A stretch of 64,000 nt of DNA from Sulfitobacter delicatus (GTDB taxonomy: Bacteria; Pseudomonadota; Alphaproteobacteria; Rhodobacterales; Rhodobacteraceae): positions 1 to 64,000 of the forward strand of contig NZ_FNBP01000004.1 of assembly GCF_900102535.1 (NCBI RefSeq). Reading direction: 5' to 3'. A program made the position numbers and the translations under genes. The number at the start of each line of letters is the position of its first letter. Position 1 is the first letter of the stretch. Of the stretch, positions 48,403 to 57,551 are shown one piece after another. The notes below the pieces were generated by a model, which did no database searches, was not told the DNA's origin, and saw nothing but the letters and a program-made list of their open reading frames with translations.

Positions 48403-48936
48403 TTAGTCCTTGCCGCGGTACGGCTCGACATATTGCAGGGCCATGTCCCATGGGAAGAAGATCCATGTGTCTTGGCTCACACCGGTGATAAAGGTGTCGA
48501 CCTGCGGCTCGCCCTCGGGTTTGGCATAGACGGTGGCGAAATGGGCGTTGGGGTAAAGCTCGCGCACCAGTTCGATGGTTTTGCCGCTGTCGACGAGATC
48601 ATCGACGATCAGGATGCCGGTGCCATCGCCCATGATCTCAGCGTCGGGGGATTTTAGCACTTTCGCCTCGCGCCGCTGGTCGGCCGCACCGCCGCCCGAG
48701 TGGTAGGACATGACCGAGATCGTATCGACGGTGCGGATGTCCAACTCACGCGCGACGATCATCGCGGGGGCCATGCCGCCGCGGGTGATCGCCACCACGG
48801 CACGCCATGCGCCATTGTCCGGGCCAAGACCATCGAGCCGCCATGCCAGCGCACGGCTGTCGCGGTGGATCTGATCCCAAGAGATGTGAAAGCCCTTTTC
48901 GTGGGGCAAGCGCGAGGCGTCCTTTGGGGTGCTCAT
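48403..48936 (-). CDS. gpt: Xanthine(-guanine) phosphoribosyltransferase
   Basis: 177 residues from the ATG at 48936 ([20 protein letters not shown]). The PRPP signature is [46 protein letters not shown] and the C-terminal WIFFPWDMA (purine-binding) fit the xanthine-guanine enzyme of purine salvage. Confidence 0.92.
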   Translation of the reverse strand: MSTPKDASRLPHEKGFHISWDQIHRDSRALAWRLDGLGPDNGAWRAVVAITRGGMAPAMIVARELDIRTVDTISVMSYHSGGGAADQRREAKVLKSPDAEIMGDGTGILIVDDLVDSGKTIELVRELYPNAHFATVYAKPEGEPQVDTFITGVSQDTWIFFPWDMALQYVEPYRGKD

Positions 48937-48993
48937 GATCTTCCTTTGCAGCAGCTGGCGCGGGGGTCCGCGCAAAATTGGATTTGAGGCGCG

Positions 48994-49800
48994 TTATTCC
49001 TTGGACATGTCCGGCGCGTCAACCGCCTTCATGCCGACAACATGATAGCCCGCGTCGACATGCAGGTTTTCACCCGTGGTGCCGCTGCCCAGATCTGAGA
49101 GCAGGAAGAGCGCGGCTTTGCCAACGTCTTCGGTGGTGACATTGCGGCGCAGGGGCGAGTTGTACTCGTTCCACTTCATAATGTAGCGGAAATCGCCGAT
49201 GCCCGAGGCGGCCAGCGTTTTGATCGGCCCGGCAGAGATCGCGTTGACGCGGATGCCGTCTTTGCCGAGGTCTTCGGCGAGGTATTTGACCGAAGCCTCG
49301 AGTGCTGCTTTGGCGACACCCATGACATTGTAATGCGGCATGACTTTTTCCGCACCGTAGTAGGTCAGCGTCAGCGCGCTGGCACCGGGCGACATCATCT
49401 TTTCGGCGCGTTGCATCACGGCGGTGAAGGAATAGACGGAGATATCCATCGACATGGTGAAATTGCCGCGGCTGGTGTCGACATAACGCCCGCGCAGCTC
49501 ACCCTTGTCGGAAAAGCCAATGGCGTGGACGATGAAGTCCAACCCGTCCCAGCGGTCTTTCAACCCGTCGAACAGCGCGTCGATAGAGGCTTCGTCACCC
49601 ACATCGCAGGGCAGGACAATGTCGCTGCCCAGTTGCTCGGCTAGTGGACCGACGCGTTTTTTCAGGGCTTCGCCTTGATAGGAAAACGCCAGCTCGGCAC
49701 CGGCATCTGCAAGCGCCTTGGCCACGCCCCAGGCGATGGATTTGTCATTCGCAAGGCCCATAATCAGCCCGCGTTTGCCCTTCATCAATTCGTTTCCCAT
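48994..49800 (-). CDS. fabI: Enoyl-[acyl-carrier-protein] reductase (NADH)
   Basis: 268 residues. It carries out the last step of each fatty-acid elongation cycle. The altered Rossmann motif GLANDKSIAWGVAKALADAGAEL and the catalytic pair in YYGAEKVMPHYNVMGVAKAALEA (Tyr/Lys) are clear, as is RVNAISAGPIKTLAASGI. An internal Met at 49785 is an alternative start. The 261 bases upstream are shared with divergent pdxH. Confidence 0.95.
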   Translation of the reverse strand: MGNELMKGKRGLIMGLANDKSIAWGVAKALADAGAELAFSYQGEALKKRVGPLAEQLGSDIVLPCDVGDEASIDALFDGLKDRWDGLDFIVHAIGFSDKGELRGRYVDTSRGNFTMSMDISVYSFTAVMQRAEKMMSPGASALTLTYYGAEKVMPHYNVMGVAKAALEASVKYLAEDLGKDGIRVNAISAGPIKTLAASGIGDFRYIMKWNEYNSPLRRNVTTEDVGKAALFLLSDLGSGTTGENLHVDAGYHVVGMKAVDAPDMSKE

Positions 49801-50061
49801 TTCGGCGCCTTGTCCATGTTCTGTTTTGTTGTCGATGGTTTAGGCGATTGCGCGCGCCGCAGCAAGGCTGCAAGGGGGTAAGGCATGGTACATGCAGACC
49901 CGTGCCCGCGGTAAGGCGCTGGCAAGCTCACCCACAGTTGTGCTTTAATCCGGAGGCGGATATTAAGTGTAAAAACAACAGACTCTCTTGACCGCGTCCG
50001 CTTCGATCGGGCCGAGCAAAAGAGCGAGAAGCCCCCGAAGAGGGCGCAGGAGGAGTGTTCG

Positions 50062-50667
50062 ATGGAGAAGCGAACGGGGATTTTTGCAGGCGATGACCCC
50101 TTTGCCATCGCACAAAGATGGCTGACGGAGGCCGAGGCGTCAGAGCCGAATGATCCTAATGCGATTGCCCTGACCACTGTGGACGCGAGTGGTATGCCGA
50201 ACGCGCGGATGGTGCTTCTTAAAGAAATCGAACCTGCGGCATTTGTTTTCTACACCAATTACGAAAGCGCCAAGGCGCAGGAATTGGACGGCGCCGGCAA
50301 GGCAGCCTTTGTCATGCATTGGAAGTCGCTTCGGCGGCAGATCCGCGTGCGCGGGCTGGTGAGCCGCGAGGACGGGCCGAAAGCCGATGAGTATTTTGCC
50401 TCCCGGTCGCTGAAAAGCCGGCTGGGGGCTTGGGCCTCGCGCCAATCGCAGCCCCTGTCGGGGCGCGGTGCGTTGATGGCGGAAGTGGCCAAGGTCACAG
50501 CGCAGCATGGGGTGAACCCCAAACGCCCGCCGTTCTGGGGCGGCTACCGGATCACACCGCTGGAAATTGAGTTCTGGGCGGACGGCGAGTTTCGCCTCCA
50601 CGACCGCTTTCAATGGCGCCGTGCCGGGCCGGACGCGCCTTGGCAGGTCACTCGGTTAAACCCCTGA
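50062..50667 (+). CDS. pdxH: Pyridoxamine 5'-phosphate oxidase
   Basis: 201 residues with an AGGAGGAG ribosome-binding site just upstream. It makes pyridoxal phosphate using FMN. Signatures are [29 protein letters not shown] (FMN contacts), [23 protein letters not shown] and the C-terminal [17 protein letters not shown]. It is followed by the cold-shock gene after 13 bases. Confidence 0.95.
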   Translation: MEKRTGIFAGDDPFAIAQRWLTEAEASEPNDPNAIALTTVDASGMPNARMVLLKEIEPAAFVFYTNYESAKAQELDGAGKAAFVMHWKSLRRQIRVRGLVSREDGPKADEYFASRSLKSRLGAWASRQSQPLSGRGALMAEVAKVTAQHGVNPKRPPFWGGYRITPLEIEFWADGEFRLHDRFQWRRAGPDAPWQVTRLNP

Positions 50668-50680
50668 AGGACGACAAAGA

Positions 50681-51232
50681 ATGATGGAAATGTTGGGGAT
50701 ACAGGACGCCGCGCCGGAAACAGGAGACGAGACCCTTTCTGGCACCGTCAAATGGTTCGATCCCGGCAAGGGTTTTGGTTTCATTGTTGCTGACAGCGGT
50801 GGGCCTGACATCCTGCTTCATATCAACATCCTGCGGAATTACGGCCAGGGCTCGATTGCTGACGGCGCGAGGGTCGAAATTCGAACGCAGGAAACCAGCC
50901 GCGGCGCCCAGGTGACGGAGGTTTTGTCGATCGCCCCACCAGAAGATTTGCCGCCCGTCGTTATTGAACGCGCGGGTTTCGACCGCGAAACACTCGACCA
51001 GATGGCGTTGGAGCCTGCCCGGGTCAAATGGTTCGACAAGACGAAGGGTTTTGGCTTTGCCAACGTCTTTGGCAGCCAGGAGGATGTGTTTCTCCATATA
51101 GATGTCCTGCGCCAATCTGGCCTGGCAGATCTGCAGGCGGGGGAAGCATTGGCCATGCGGGTGGTTAACGGGGATCGGGGCCATTTGGCAGCGGAGGTCC
51201 GGGCATGGGAAACCGTCACGCGCGAGCGATGA
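50681..51232 (+). CDS. Double cold-shock-domain protein
   Basis: 183 residues with two cold-shock domains. The first starts GTVKWFDPGKGFGFIVAD (about 21-38) and the second ARVKWFDKTKGFGFANVFG (about 108-126). Each carries the RNP1-like KGFGF but a reduced RNP2 (ILLHIN and VFLHID). Duplicated forms are common in alphaproteobacteria and bind RNA or single-stranded DNA. The stop overlaps the following DUF192 gene (ATGA), and pdxH is 13 bases upstream, suggesting one operon. Confidence 0.9.
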   Translation: MMEMLGIQDAAPETGDETLSGTVKWFDPGKGFGFIVADSGGPDILLHINILRNYGQGSIADGARVEIRTQETSRGAQVTEVLSIAPPEDLPPVVIERAGFDRETLDQMALEPARVKWFDKTKGFGFANVFGSQEDVFLHIDVLRQSGLADLQAGEALAMRVVNGDRGHLAAEVRAWETVTRER

Positions 51233-51702
51233 AACTGGGGAAACTCTCGGCAGCGGTCTTTGCCAGCCTGTTCGTGGCCTCTGCGGCCGCCGCTGGCGTC
51301 TGCCGCGATGATTCTGTCAGCCTGCGCGGCGAGTGGGGCACGGCCCGTTTCTCAGTCGAAATCGCCGATGACCAAGCCGAGCGGTCACGCGGGCTCATGT
51401 ATCGCGAAAGCCTGCCGATGAGCGCGGGAATGCTCTTCATCTATGAGCGCCCCCAGCCGCTCAGCTTTTGGATGCGCAACACGCTGATCCCGCTCGACTT
51501 GCTGTTCATCGATCCGCAGGGGGTGGTGCAGCATATTCACCATCTTGCGAAACCCTTGGACGAGACGCCGATTCCCGGCGGGGATGGCTTGCTATCTGTG
51601 CTTGAGATCAACGGCGGTCTGGCCCGGCGTCTTGGCATAACCGAAGGCACGCAAATCCGGCACCCGGCCTTTGCGGCTAACGATCCCGCGTGGCCCTGCT
51701 GA
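51229..51702 (+). CDS. DUF192-family secreted protein
   Basis: 157 residues from the ATG at 51229; an in-frame ATG at 51205 would lie inside the cold-shock gene. It has a signal peptide (residues 1-21, ending AAAA) and the DUF192 core: VEIADDQAERSRGLMYRESL, MLFIYERPQPLSFWMRNTLIPLDLLFID, and GGLARRLGITEG at the end. The family's function is not established. It is translationally coupled to the cold-shock gene, a pairing I regard as conserved but cannot check here. Confidence 0.88.
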   Translation: MKLGKLSAAVFASLFVASAAAAGVCRDDSVSLRGEWGTARFSVEIADDQAERSRGLMYRESLPMSAGMLFIYERPQPLSFWMRNTLIPLDLLFIDPQGVVQHIHHLAKPLDETPIPGGDGLLSVLEINGGLARRLGITEGTQIRHPAFAANDPAWPC

Positions 51703-51794
51703 ACAGTAATTTGCGACGCCGGAAAATAATGCGTCGGTTTAACGCGTTTCGGGGCTTTTCAATCCCCGGCGATATAGCTAAAGAGGCCGCAGTC

Positions 51795-51870
51795 GGAGCG
51801 TGGCGCAGCCTGGTAGCGCACCTGTTTTGGGTACAGGGGGTCGGAGGTTCGAATCCTCTCGCTCCGACCA
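51795..51870 (+). tRNA. tRNA-Pro (anticodon UGG)
   Basis: A complete cloverleaf. The acceptor stem CGGAGCG pairs with CGCTCCG, and the D arm is GCGC...GCGC. The anticodon stem is CCTGT/ACAGG with loop TTTGGGT (anticodon TGG), and the T arm GGAGG/CCTCT has TTCGAAT. The CCA end is encoded at 51868-51870. No integrase or att duplication is seen next to it. Confidence 0.95.
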
Positions 51871-51928
51871 CTTCTTTCAGTTCGGTGAAGTAGAACACGT
51901 CTAATGCGCGTTCGTCTGCCGACTGCTT

Positions 51929-51944
51929 TCCCTAGATATAGTGG
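51929..51944. promoter_or_regulatory. NrdR-like box 1 (distal)
   Basis: TCCCTAGATATAGTGG matches about 12 of 16 positions of the NrdR box ACACTATATATAGTGT. It lies 58 bases after the tRNA and more than 600 bases before nrdJ, so its link to nrdJ is uncertain. Confidence 0.5.
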
Positions 51945-52259
51945 TTCCGTCCCGCAGCCCCCTCAGCAGATTGCGTCGAGGTGCCAAGAACCGTGACGAT
52001 TCTGTCGCGTTTCTATCGCCAGTCAGTGCGAAGGGCGGTTTCCGGCTCAATAATTGTCATCCTGCTGTCGGAATAGGCAAGTCCGCGCCCTGAATCACTC
52101 CGCGCTGTGGATGGTTTTCGCGTCAGCGTCCCTCTGAATGACTAACTCTGCCAAGCTATTCGATTATTTGCTGTCCAGTCCGAAATCGCCGCCTGCGGGT
52201 ATCTCTGGGGATATCCGGGGACTGAATCACGGTTAACGTGACGGCGCGTAAAATACCTC

Positions 52260-52310
52260 TTGGGTCAACCAAAACTTGGCGAATAATTCGTAAAAAAACC
52301 GTTGACCCAA
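52260..52310. repeat. Perfect 10-bp inverted repeat with long spacer
   Basis: TTGGGTCAAC (52260-52269) and GTTGACCCAA (52301-52310) are exact reverse complements separated by 31 AT-rich bases. It lies just upstream of NrdR-like box 2 and could be a paired regulator site or a hairpin. Confidence 0.6.
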
Positions 52311-52350
52311 TAGGGCGACATACGTCAGTTTGTGGAGGTCGACGATATCG

Positions 52351-52366
52351 CCACAATATGTAGTGG
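52351..52366. promoter_or_regulatory. NrdR-like box 2 upstream of nrdJ
   Basis: CCACAATATGTAGTGG matches about 13 of 16 NrdR-box positions and is itself 12/16 palindromic. A possible promoter (TTGTGG, 18 bases, CAATAT) overlaps it, so a bound NrdR would block transcription of nrdJ, whose start is about 190 bases downstream. Confidence 0.7.
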
Positions 52367-52554
52367 TTAACGCTCAAAGGCACATCTCGGCACAGGGACA
52401 GGGTAGGCGATCACTTCGTTTCAACGGAACGACCGTTGTCGGGCAGGGCCGGGCAATGCGCCAGTTTCTTGCGCCCGAAGAATATTGAGGCGAGGCAGCC
52501 CGTGTTGGGCAGGTTGGCTCGGATTTTGCAAATGCTGGATATGGGGCAGCGACG

Positions 52555-55500
52555 ATGAAAATTGAACGGAAATTTACCACGGTCGGGCAGGACGCCTATG
52601 CGGATTTGGACTTTGTCACCACGGTGTCTGAGATTCGCAATCCCGATGGGTCGGTGGTGTTCAAACTCGACAACGTCGAAGTCCCCAAGGCTTGGAGCCA
52701 AGTTGCCAGCGATGTGATCGCGCAGAAATACTTCCGCAAGGCCGGTGTGCCAAGCGAGACGCGCAAAGTGAAAGAAAAAGGCGTGCCAGAGTTCCTGTGG
52801 CGCTCGGTGCCAGCCGAGGGCGCGGAGATGGGCGGCGAGACCTCGTCCAAACAGGTGTTCGACCGTCTGGCGGGGGCTTGGGCCTATTGGGGCTGGAAAG
52901 GTGGTTATTTCACCACCGAAGACGACGCGCAGGCGTACTACGATGAAATGCGTCACATGCTCGCCAGCCAGCGCGCCGCCCCGAATTCGCCGCAGTGGTT
53001 CAACACCGGGTTGCATTGGGCGTATGGCATCGATGGCCCGGCGCAGGGGCATTACTATGTCGACTACAAGACCGGCAAGCTGACCCGCTCAAAGTCCTCC
53101 TATGAGCATCCGCAGCCGCATGCCTGCTTCATCCAGTCCGTGGGTGACGATCTGGTCGGCGACGGCGGCATCATGGACCTTTGGGTGCGAGAAGCACGAC
53201 TTTTCAAATACGGCTCAGGCACAGGCACTAACTTTTCATCGCTCCGCGGAGAGGGCGAGAAGCTGTCGGGCGGCGGCAAGTCGTCGGGTTTGATGGGGTT
53301 CCTCAAGATCGGGGACCGCGCCGCAGGCGCCATCAAATCCGGCGGCACCACCCGCCGCGCAGCCAAAATGGTGATCGTCGACGCCGACCACCCCGATATT
53401 CAGGACTTCATCAACTGGAAGGTGCTTGAAGAGCAAAAGGTCGCGAGCATCGTGGCTGGCTCCAAGATGCACGAGCAGAAGCTGAACCTGCTCTTTGACG
53501 CGATCAAAGCATGGGACGGCGTGGCCGAAGACGCTTATGATCCGGCCAAGAACGACCAGTTGAAACAGGCGATCCGCGAGGCCAAAAAGGTCGCGATCCC
53601 CGAGACTTATGTCAAGCGTGTCTTGGACTATGCCAAGCAGGGCCACACCTCCATCGAATTCCCGACCTATGACACCGACTGGGATTCGGAAGCCTATAAC
53701 TCGGTCTCTGGCCAGAACTCGAACAACTCGATCCGGGTGACCAATGCCTTCCTCAAGGCCGTCGAAAAAGACGCCGACTGGGAGCTGATCAGCCGCACCG
53801 AGAACCGCGTGACCAAGACCATCCGGGCGCGTGACCTCTGGGATCAAGTCGGCCACGCCGCTTGGGCCTGCGCCGATCCGGGCATCCAGTACCACGACAC
53901 CGTTAACGACTGGCACACTTGCCCCGAAGACGGCGCGATCCGCGGCTCGAACCCCTGCTCCGAGTATATGTTCCTCGACGACACGGCCTGTAACCTCGCT
54001 TCGATGAACCTGCTGACCTTCCTCAAGGACGGCGAGTTCCAAGTCGACGACTATATGCACGCCTCGCGCCTTTGGACCGTGACGCTGGAAATCTCGGTGA
54101 TGATGGCGCAGTTCCCGTCCAAGGAAATTGCGCAGCGGTCCTATGACTTCCGCACGCTGGGTCTGGGCTATGCGAACATCGGCGGGCTGCTGATGAATAT
54201 GGGCTATTCCTATGACAGTGACGAGGGCCGCGCACTCGGCGGTGCCTTGACCGCGATCATGACCGGTGTGGCCTATGCGACATCCGCCGAGATGGCGGGC
54301 GAGTTGGGGGCCTTCCCGGGTTACGCAAAGAACGCCGAGCACATGCTGCGCGTCATCCGCAACCACCGCACAGCCGCCTATGGCAAGGCCGATGGCTATG
54401 AGCAGCTCTCCGTTAAGCCAGTGCCGCTCGATCACGCCAACTGCCCGCAGGCCGGGTTGGTGGATATCGCCAAATCCTGCTGGGACGAAGCGCTGAAACT
54501 CGGCGAAGCCCATGGCTACCGCAACGCGCAGACGTCCGTTATCGCGCCCACCGGGACCATCGGTCTGGTCATGGACTGCGACACCACGGGGATCGAGCCG
54601 GACTTTGCGCTGGTGAAGTTCAAGAAACTCGCAGGTGGTGGCTACTTCAAGATCATCAACCAATCGGTGCCAGCGGCGCTCGAAAAGCTCGGATATGGGT
54701 CGGCCCAGATCGAAGAGATCGTCGGCTACGCGGTGGGCCACGGCACCATCGGCAATGCGCCTGCGATCAACCATACGACGCTGGCGGGCCACGGTTTTGG
54801 CGCCAATGAGTTGGCCAAGGTCGATGCGGCGCTGAAGCAGGCGTTTGATATCCGCTTTGTCTTTAACCAGTGGACGCTGGGCGAGGAGTTCTGCACGCAG
54901 GTCTTGGGCATCCCGACCGAAAAGCTGAACGACCCGACCTTCGACCTGCTGCGCTCGCTGGGCTTCAGCAAGGCGGATATCGAAGCGGCCAATGACCACG
55001 TCTGCGGCACCATGACGCTCGAAGGCGCGCCACATCTGCGCGAAGAGCACTATGGCATCTTCGACTGCGCCAACCCCTGCGGCAAAAAGGGCAAGCGCTA
55101 CCTCTCGGTCAACAGCCACATCTACATGATGGCAGCGGCGCAAAGCTTCATCTCGGGGGCGATCTCAAAGACGATCAACATGCCGAATGACGCGACGATC
55201 GAGGATTGCCAGAAGGCGTACGAACTGAGCTGGTCGCTCGGCATCAAGGCCAATGCGCTCTACCGCGATGGCTCGAAACTCAGCCAGCCTCTGGCCGCTG
55301 CCCTCGTCGAAGACGACGAAGATGCCGCCGAGACGCTGGAATCAGGCTCGCCGCATGAGAAGGCCGCCGTACTGGCCGAAAAGATCGTCGAAAAGGTGAT
55401 CGTCAAAGAGATCATTAAATCGCACCGCGAGAAGATGCCACAGCGCCGCAAGGGTTATACCCAAAAGGCGAATGTGGGCGGACACAAGGTCTATCTGCGC

Positions 55501-56211
55501 ACCGGCGAGTATGAAGACGGCAAGCTGGGTGAGATCTTCATCGACATGCACAAGGAAGGCGCGGGCTTCCGGGCGATGATGAATAACTTTGCCATCGCGG
55601 TGTCGGTCGGTCTGCAATACGGCGTACCGCTGGAAGAGTTCGTTGACGCCTTCACCTTCACCAAATTCGAGCCTGCGGGCATGGTGCAGGGCAATGACAG
55701 CATCAAGCAGGCGACCTCGATCCTTGACTATGTGTTCCGCGAATTGGCCGTCTCTTACCTCGACCGGACCGATCTCGCGCATGTGAAACCTGAGGGCGCG
55801 ACCTTTGATGATCTCGGCCGCGGCGAAGAAGAGAACCTCGCCAATGTCAGTGAACTGAGCGAAACTGCGGCCAATAAGTCTTTGGAAGTGTTGAAGCAAA
55901 TCAGCTCCAGCGGCTATCTGCGTAACCGTCTTCCGCAAGAACTGGTCGTGTTGCAAGGCGGGCAAAGTGTGGACGCAAGCGTTGCGCTGGAAACCCTCGT
56001 GCCGGAAGTAAGCGGCAGTGGTGACATGGCAGTGGCAGTGAAATCCTCGACCTCTGTCAGTTCCGGCGCCGTGAGCATCGATGCCCGGGCCAAGGCCAAG
56101 ATGCAGGGCTATGAGGGCGAGGCTTGTGGGGAATGCGGCAACTACACACTGGTGCGTAACGGCACCTGCATGAAGTGCAACACCTGCGGCGGCACCAGCG
56201 GCTGTAGCTAA
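52555..56211 (+). CDS. nrdJ: Adenosylcobalamin-dependent (class II) ribonucleotide reductase
   Basis: 1218 residues, the long alphaproteobacterial form. It makes deoxyribonucleotides using a B12 radical. The N-terminal part is followed by the catalytic barrel with [24 protein letters not shown] (active-site Cys and the NPCSE loop), [16 protein letters not shown] and [18 protein letters not shown] (phosphate loop). The C-terminal tail [22 protein letters not shown] carries the redox and zinc Cys. NrdR-like boxes upstream indicate repression when dNTPs are sufficient. Confidence 0.96.
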   Translation: MKIERKFTTVGQDAYADLDFVTTVSEIRNPDGSVVFKLDNVEVPKAWSQVASDVIAQKYFRKAGVPSETRKVKEKGVPEFLWRSVPAEGAEMGGETSSKQVFDRLAGAWAYWGWKGGYFTTEDDAQAYYDEMRHMLASQRAAPNSPQWFNTGLHWAYGIDGPAQGHYYVDYKTGKLTRSKSSYEHPQPHACFIQSVGDDLVGDGGIMDLWVREARLFKYGSGTGTNFSSLRGEGEKLSGGGKSSGLMGFLKIGDRAAGAIKSGGTTRRAAKMVIVDADHPDIQDFINWKVLEEQKVASIVAGSKMHEQKLNLLFDAIKAWDGVAEDAYDPAKNDQLKQAIREAKKVAIPETYVKRVLDYAKQGHTSIEFPTYDTDWDSEAYNSVSGQNSNNSIRVTNAFLKAVEKDADWELISRTENRVTKTIRARDLWDQVGHAAWACADPGIQYHDTVNDWHTCPEDGAIRGSNPCSEYMFLDDTACNLASMNLLTFLKDGEFQVDDYMHASRLWTVTLEISVMMAQFPSKEIAQRSYDFRTLGLGYANIGGLLMNMGYSYDSDEGRALGGALTAIMTGVAYATSAEMAGELGAFPGYAKNAEHMLRVIRNHRTAAYGKADGYEQLSVKPVPLDHANCPQAGLVDIAKSCWDEALKLGEAHGYRNAQTSVIAPTGTIGLVMDCDTTGIEPDFALVKFKKLAGGGYFKIINQSVPAALEKLGYGSAQIEEIVGYAVGHGTIGNAPAINHTTLAGHGFGANELAKVDAALKQAFDIRFVFNQWTLGEEFCTQVLGIPTEKLNDPTFDLLRSLGFSKADIEAANDHVCGTMTLEGAPHLREEHYGIFDCANPCGKKGKRYLSVNSHIYMMAAAQSFISGAISKTINMPNDATIEDCQKAYELSWSLGIKANALYRDGSKLSQPLAAALVEDDEDAAETLESGSPHEKAAVLAEKIVEKVIVKEIIKSHREKMPQRRKGYTQKANVGGHKVYLRTGEYEDGKLGEIFIDMHKEGAGFRAMMNNFAIAVSVGLQYGVPLEEFVDAFTFTKFEPAGMVQGNDSIKQATSILDYVFRELAVSYLDRTDLAHVKPEGATFDDLGRGEEENLANVSELSETAANKSLEVLKQISSSGYLRNRLPQELVVLQGGQSVDASVALETLVPEVSGSGDMAVAVKSSTSVSSGAVSIDARAKAKMQGYEGEACGECGNYTLVRNGTCMKCNTCGGTSGCS

Positions 56212-56564
56212 CAGAACGCGCCCCGCGAGGGGTGTGAAGGGGCAGGGCCATCAGGCCCGCCCCGCCGAAATCCAGACAGGGGGCGGGTGCGCTCGCCTCT
56301 AGACGGCGCTTAGGCCACAGGCAGAGACAGCGAGCGGTCAACGATTGAGCCTGAGCGGCGAAACTTCAGGCGGGGCTTCGGCCCCGTCTTTTTCCGTGTC
56401 ACCACACCGCTATCTGCTAGTCTTGCTGCATCGCCTAAAGATCGCAGGTGGTTGACGCTGCGCCCTGAGGTGCCATCTGTTGTCAGGAACCCAGACCAAC
56501 CTGAGGCGCCGCCAGCGAACTTTGCAGGTGTCGGCCTTAACCAAACGCGCCAAGGAGCCATTCC
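56212..56564. other. 353-bp non-coding region after nrdJ
   Basis: It holds a GC-rich hairpin at 56239-56263 (GGGGC/GCCCC plus GGGCC/GGCCC with one bulged A) and the likely nrdJ terminator at 56369-56393. The rest presumably carries the promoter of the next small gene. No coding frame stands out. Confidence 0.6.
56369..56393 (+). terminator. nrdJ intrinsic terminator
   Basis: The stem CGGGGC / GCCCCG with an UUCG tetraloop, extended by two weaker pairs, is followed by TCTTTTT. It lies about 160 bases after the nrdJ stop. Confidence 0.75.
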
Positions 56565-56816
56565 ATGGACCCCCAACTGATCGCCGCCCTGATCTTGCTG
56601 CCCATCATGCTGATCTTCATCTATGCGGGAATCCACGAATACCTGCGGTATAAATCCGAAGGTAAGGCGACCTACGGGCTGGTCTATGACGAAGAGACTG
56701 GGACCACGCATGTCACCGGCATTGCGGAAGACGAGGAGGCCTATGACCCCGACGACTTTGATCCGAACGACTACAATGACCCCGAAATTAAGACGGATGG
56801 GGATGAACGTAAGTAA
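56565..56816 (+). CDS. Small membrane protein with acidic tail, unknown function
   Basis: 83 residues starting at an ATG preceded by AAGGAG. One membrane span (about 5-24: LIAALILLPIMLIFIYAGIH) is followed by a soluble tail with TYGLVYDEETGTTHVTGIAE. A strongly acidic Asp/Glu end (DPDDFDPNDYNDPE) completes it. It looks like a genuine small gene, but I do not recognise the family. Confidence 0.75.
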   Translation: MDPQLIAALILLPIMLIFIYAGIHEYLRYKSEGKATYGLVYDEETGTTHVTGIAEDEEAYDPDDFDPNDYNDPEIKTDGDERK

Positions 56817-56840
56817 AGCTTTCGCAGCGGGGCTCAGCGC

Positions 56841-57551
56841 TTACCGGTAAGCCACGTCCAGCCAGATAGGCAGATGGTCCGACGCCTGTCGCGTCTGCGC
56901 GGTCTCGACGACGCCGCCCTGTCGCACCTCTAGATGCTGATCCAGCGCGATCCGGTCCAGAAAGGCAACCGGCATCCGCGCGTGGTAGCTCTTGCCCGGC
57001 GCGTGGATTGTGAACCGTTTTGCCAAGCGGCCCAGCCCAACCTTTTGCGACCATTCGTTAAGGTCCCCGGCAATCAATGTGGGGCATGCGTCACAGTCGT
57101 CGAGATGCGCGATCATCGCGCTCAACTGCTCTTTGCGCGAAGGACGCAGCAGGCCGAGATGCGAGGCAATGACCCGGAGTTGCCGCCCGCTGAGGTGCAA
57201 GTCGGCAACCATAGCACCACGGGGCTCAACCCCCGGCAGCGTGAGATGGTCGACGTTGTCGACCTCTGCGGACGGGCGCACCAGAACGGCGTTGCCATGC
57301 CAGCCAATGCTGATGTCGTTCGGTGTCGGCACCGGACGCAAGCCAGTGACCTCCTGAACCTTGTCGAGCGGCAGGGCCGAGGGCCGCGGCGCGCGGCGGC
57401 GGTCGGCTTCTTGAAGGACCACAACGTCGGCATGTAGGCCACGGATAATACGCATGATCCGCTCAGGGTCGCGGCGACGGTCCGTGCCCATTGCCTTGCG
57501 GATGTTATAGCTGACGACGCGCAGCGTTTGGGGGGCTTTGGCAGGGATCAT
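56841..57551 (-). CDS. Endonuclease/exonuclease/phosphatase-family protein
   Basis: 236 residues from the ATG at 57551. The metal/catalytic signatures of the family are VVSYNIRKAMG, VVLQEADRR, HLGLLR, LIAGDLNEWS and ASDHLPIWLDV. It could act on nucleic acid or on a phospholipid head group. Its start overlaps the stop of the phospholipase D-type synthase by 4 bases, a pairing that favours a membrane-lipid substrate by context. Confidence 0.88.
   Translation of the reverse strand: MIPAKAPQTLRVVSYNIRKAMGTDRRRDPERIMRIIRGLHADVVVLQEADRRRAPRPSALPLDKVQEVTGLRPVPTPNDISIGWHGNAVLVRPSAEVDNVDHLTLPGVEPRGAMVADLHLSGRQLRVIASHLGLLRPSRKEQLSAMIAHLDDCDACPTLIAGDLNEWSQKVGLGRLAKRFTIHAPGKSYHARMPVAFLDRIALDQHLEVRQGGVVETAQTRQASDHLPIWLDVAYR

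Larger units (their letters stand above)
51871..52554. other. 684-bp non-coding region between tRNA-Pro and nrdJ
   Basis: It contains no convincing gene. It holds two NrdR-like boxes (51929-51944 and 52351-52366) and a 10-bp perfect inverted repeat with a 31-base spacer (52260-52310). The last roughly 190 bases are probably the nrdJ leader. No cobalamin-riboswitch landmark was found. Confidence 0.7.

Noticed and set aside
51795..51870. tRNA-Pro as an integration site for a genomic island
   Set aside because: No integrase, no direct repeat of the tRNA 3' end and no change in gene content nearby.
51690..51893. 67-aa frame covering tRNA-Pro
   Set aside because: It runs through the complete tRNA gene and has no protein similarity.
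51871..52554. Cobalamin riboswitch in front of the B12-dependent reductase
   Set aside because: No B12-box or conserved core elements were found; such switches normally control the B12-independent enzyme instead.
53236..55143. 635-aa open frame on the minus strand opposite nrdJ
   Set aside because: It is antisense to the strongly conserved class II reductase and shows no domain; the high GC content keeps the opposite frame open.
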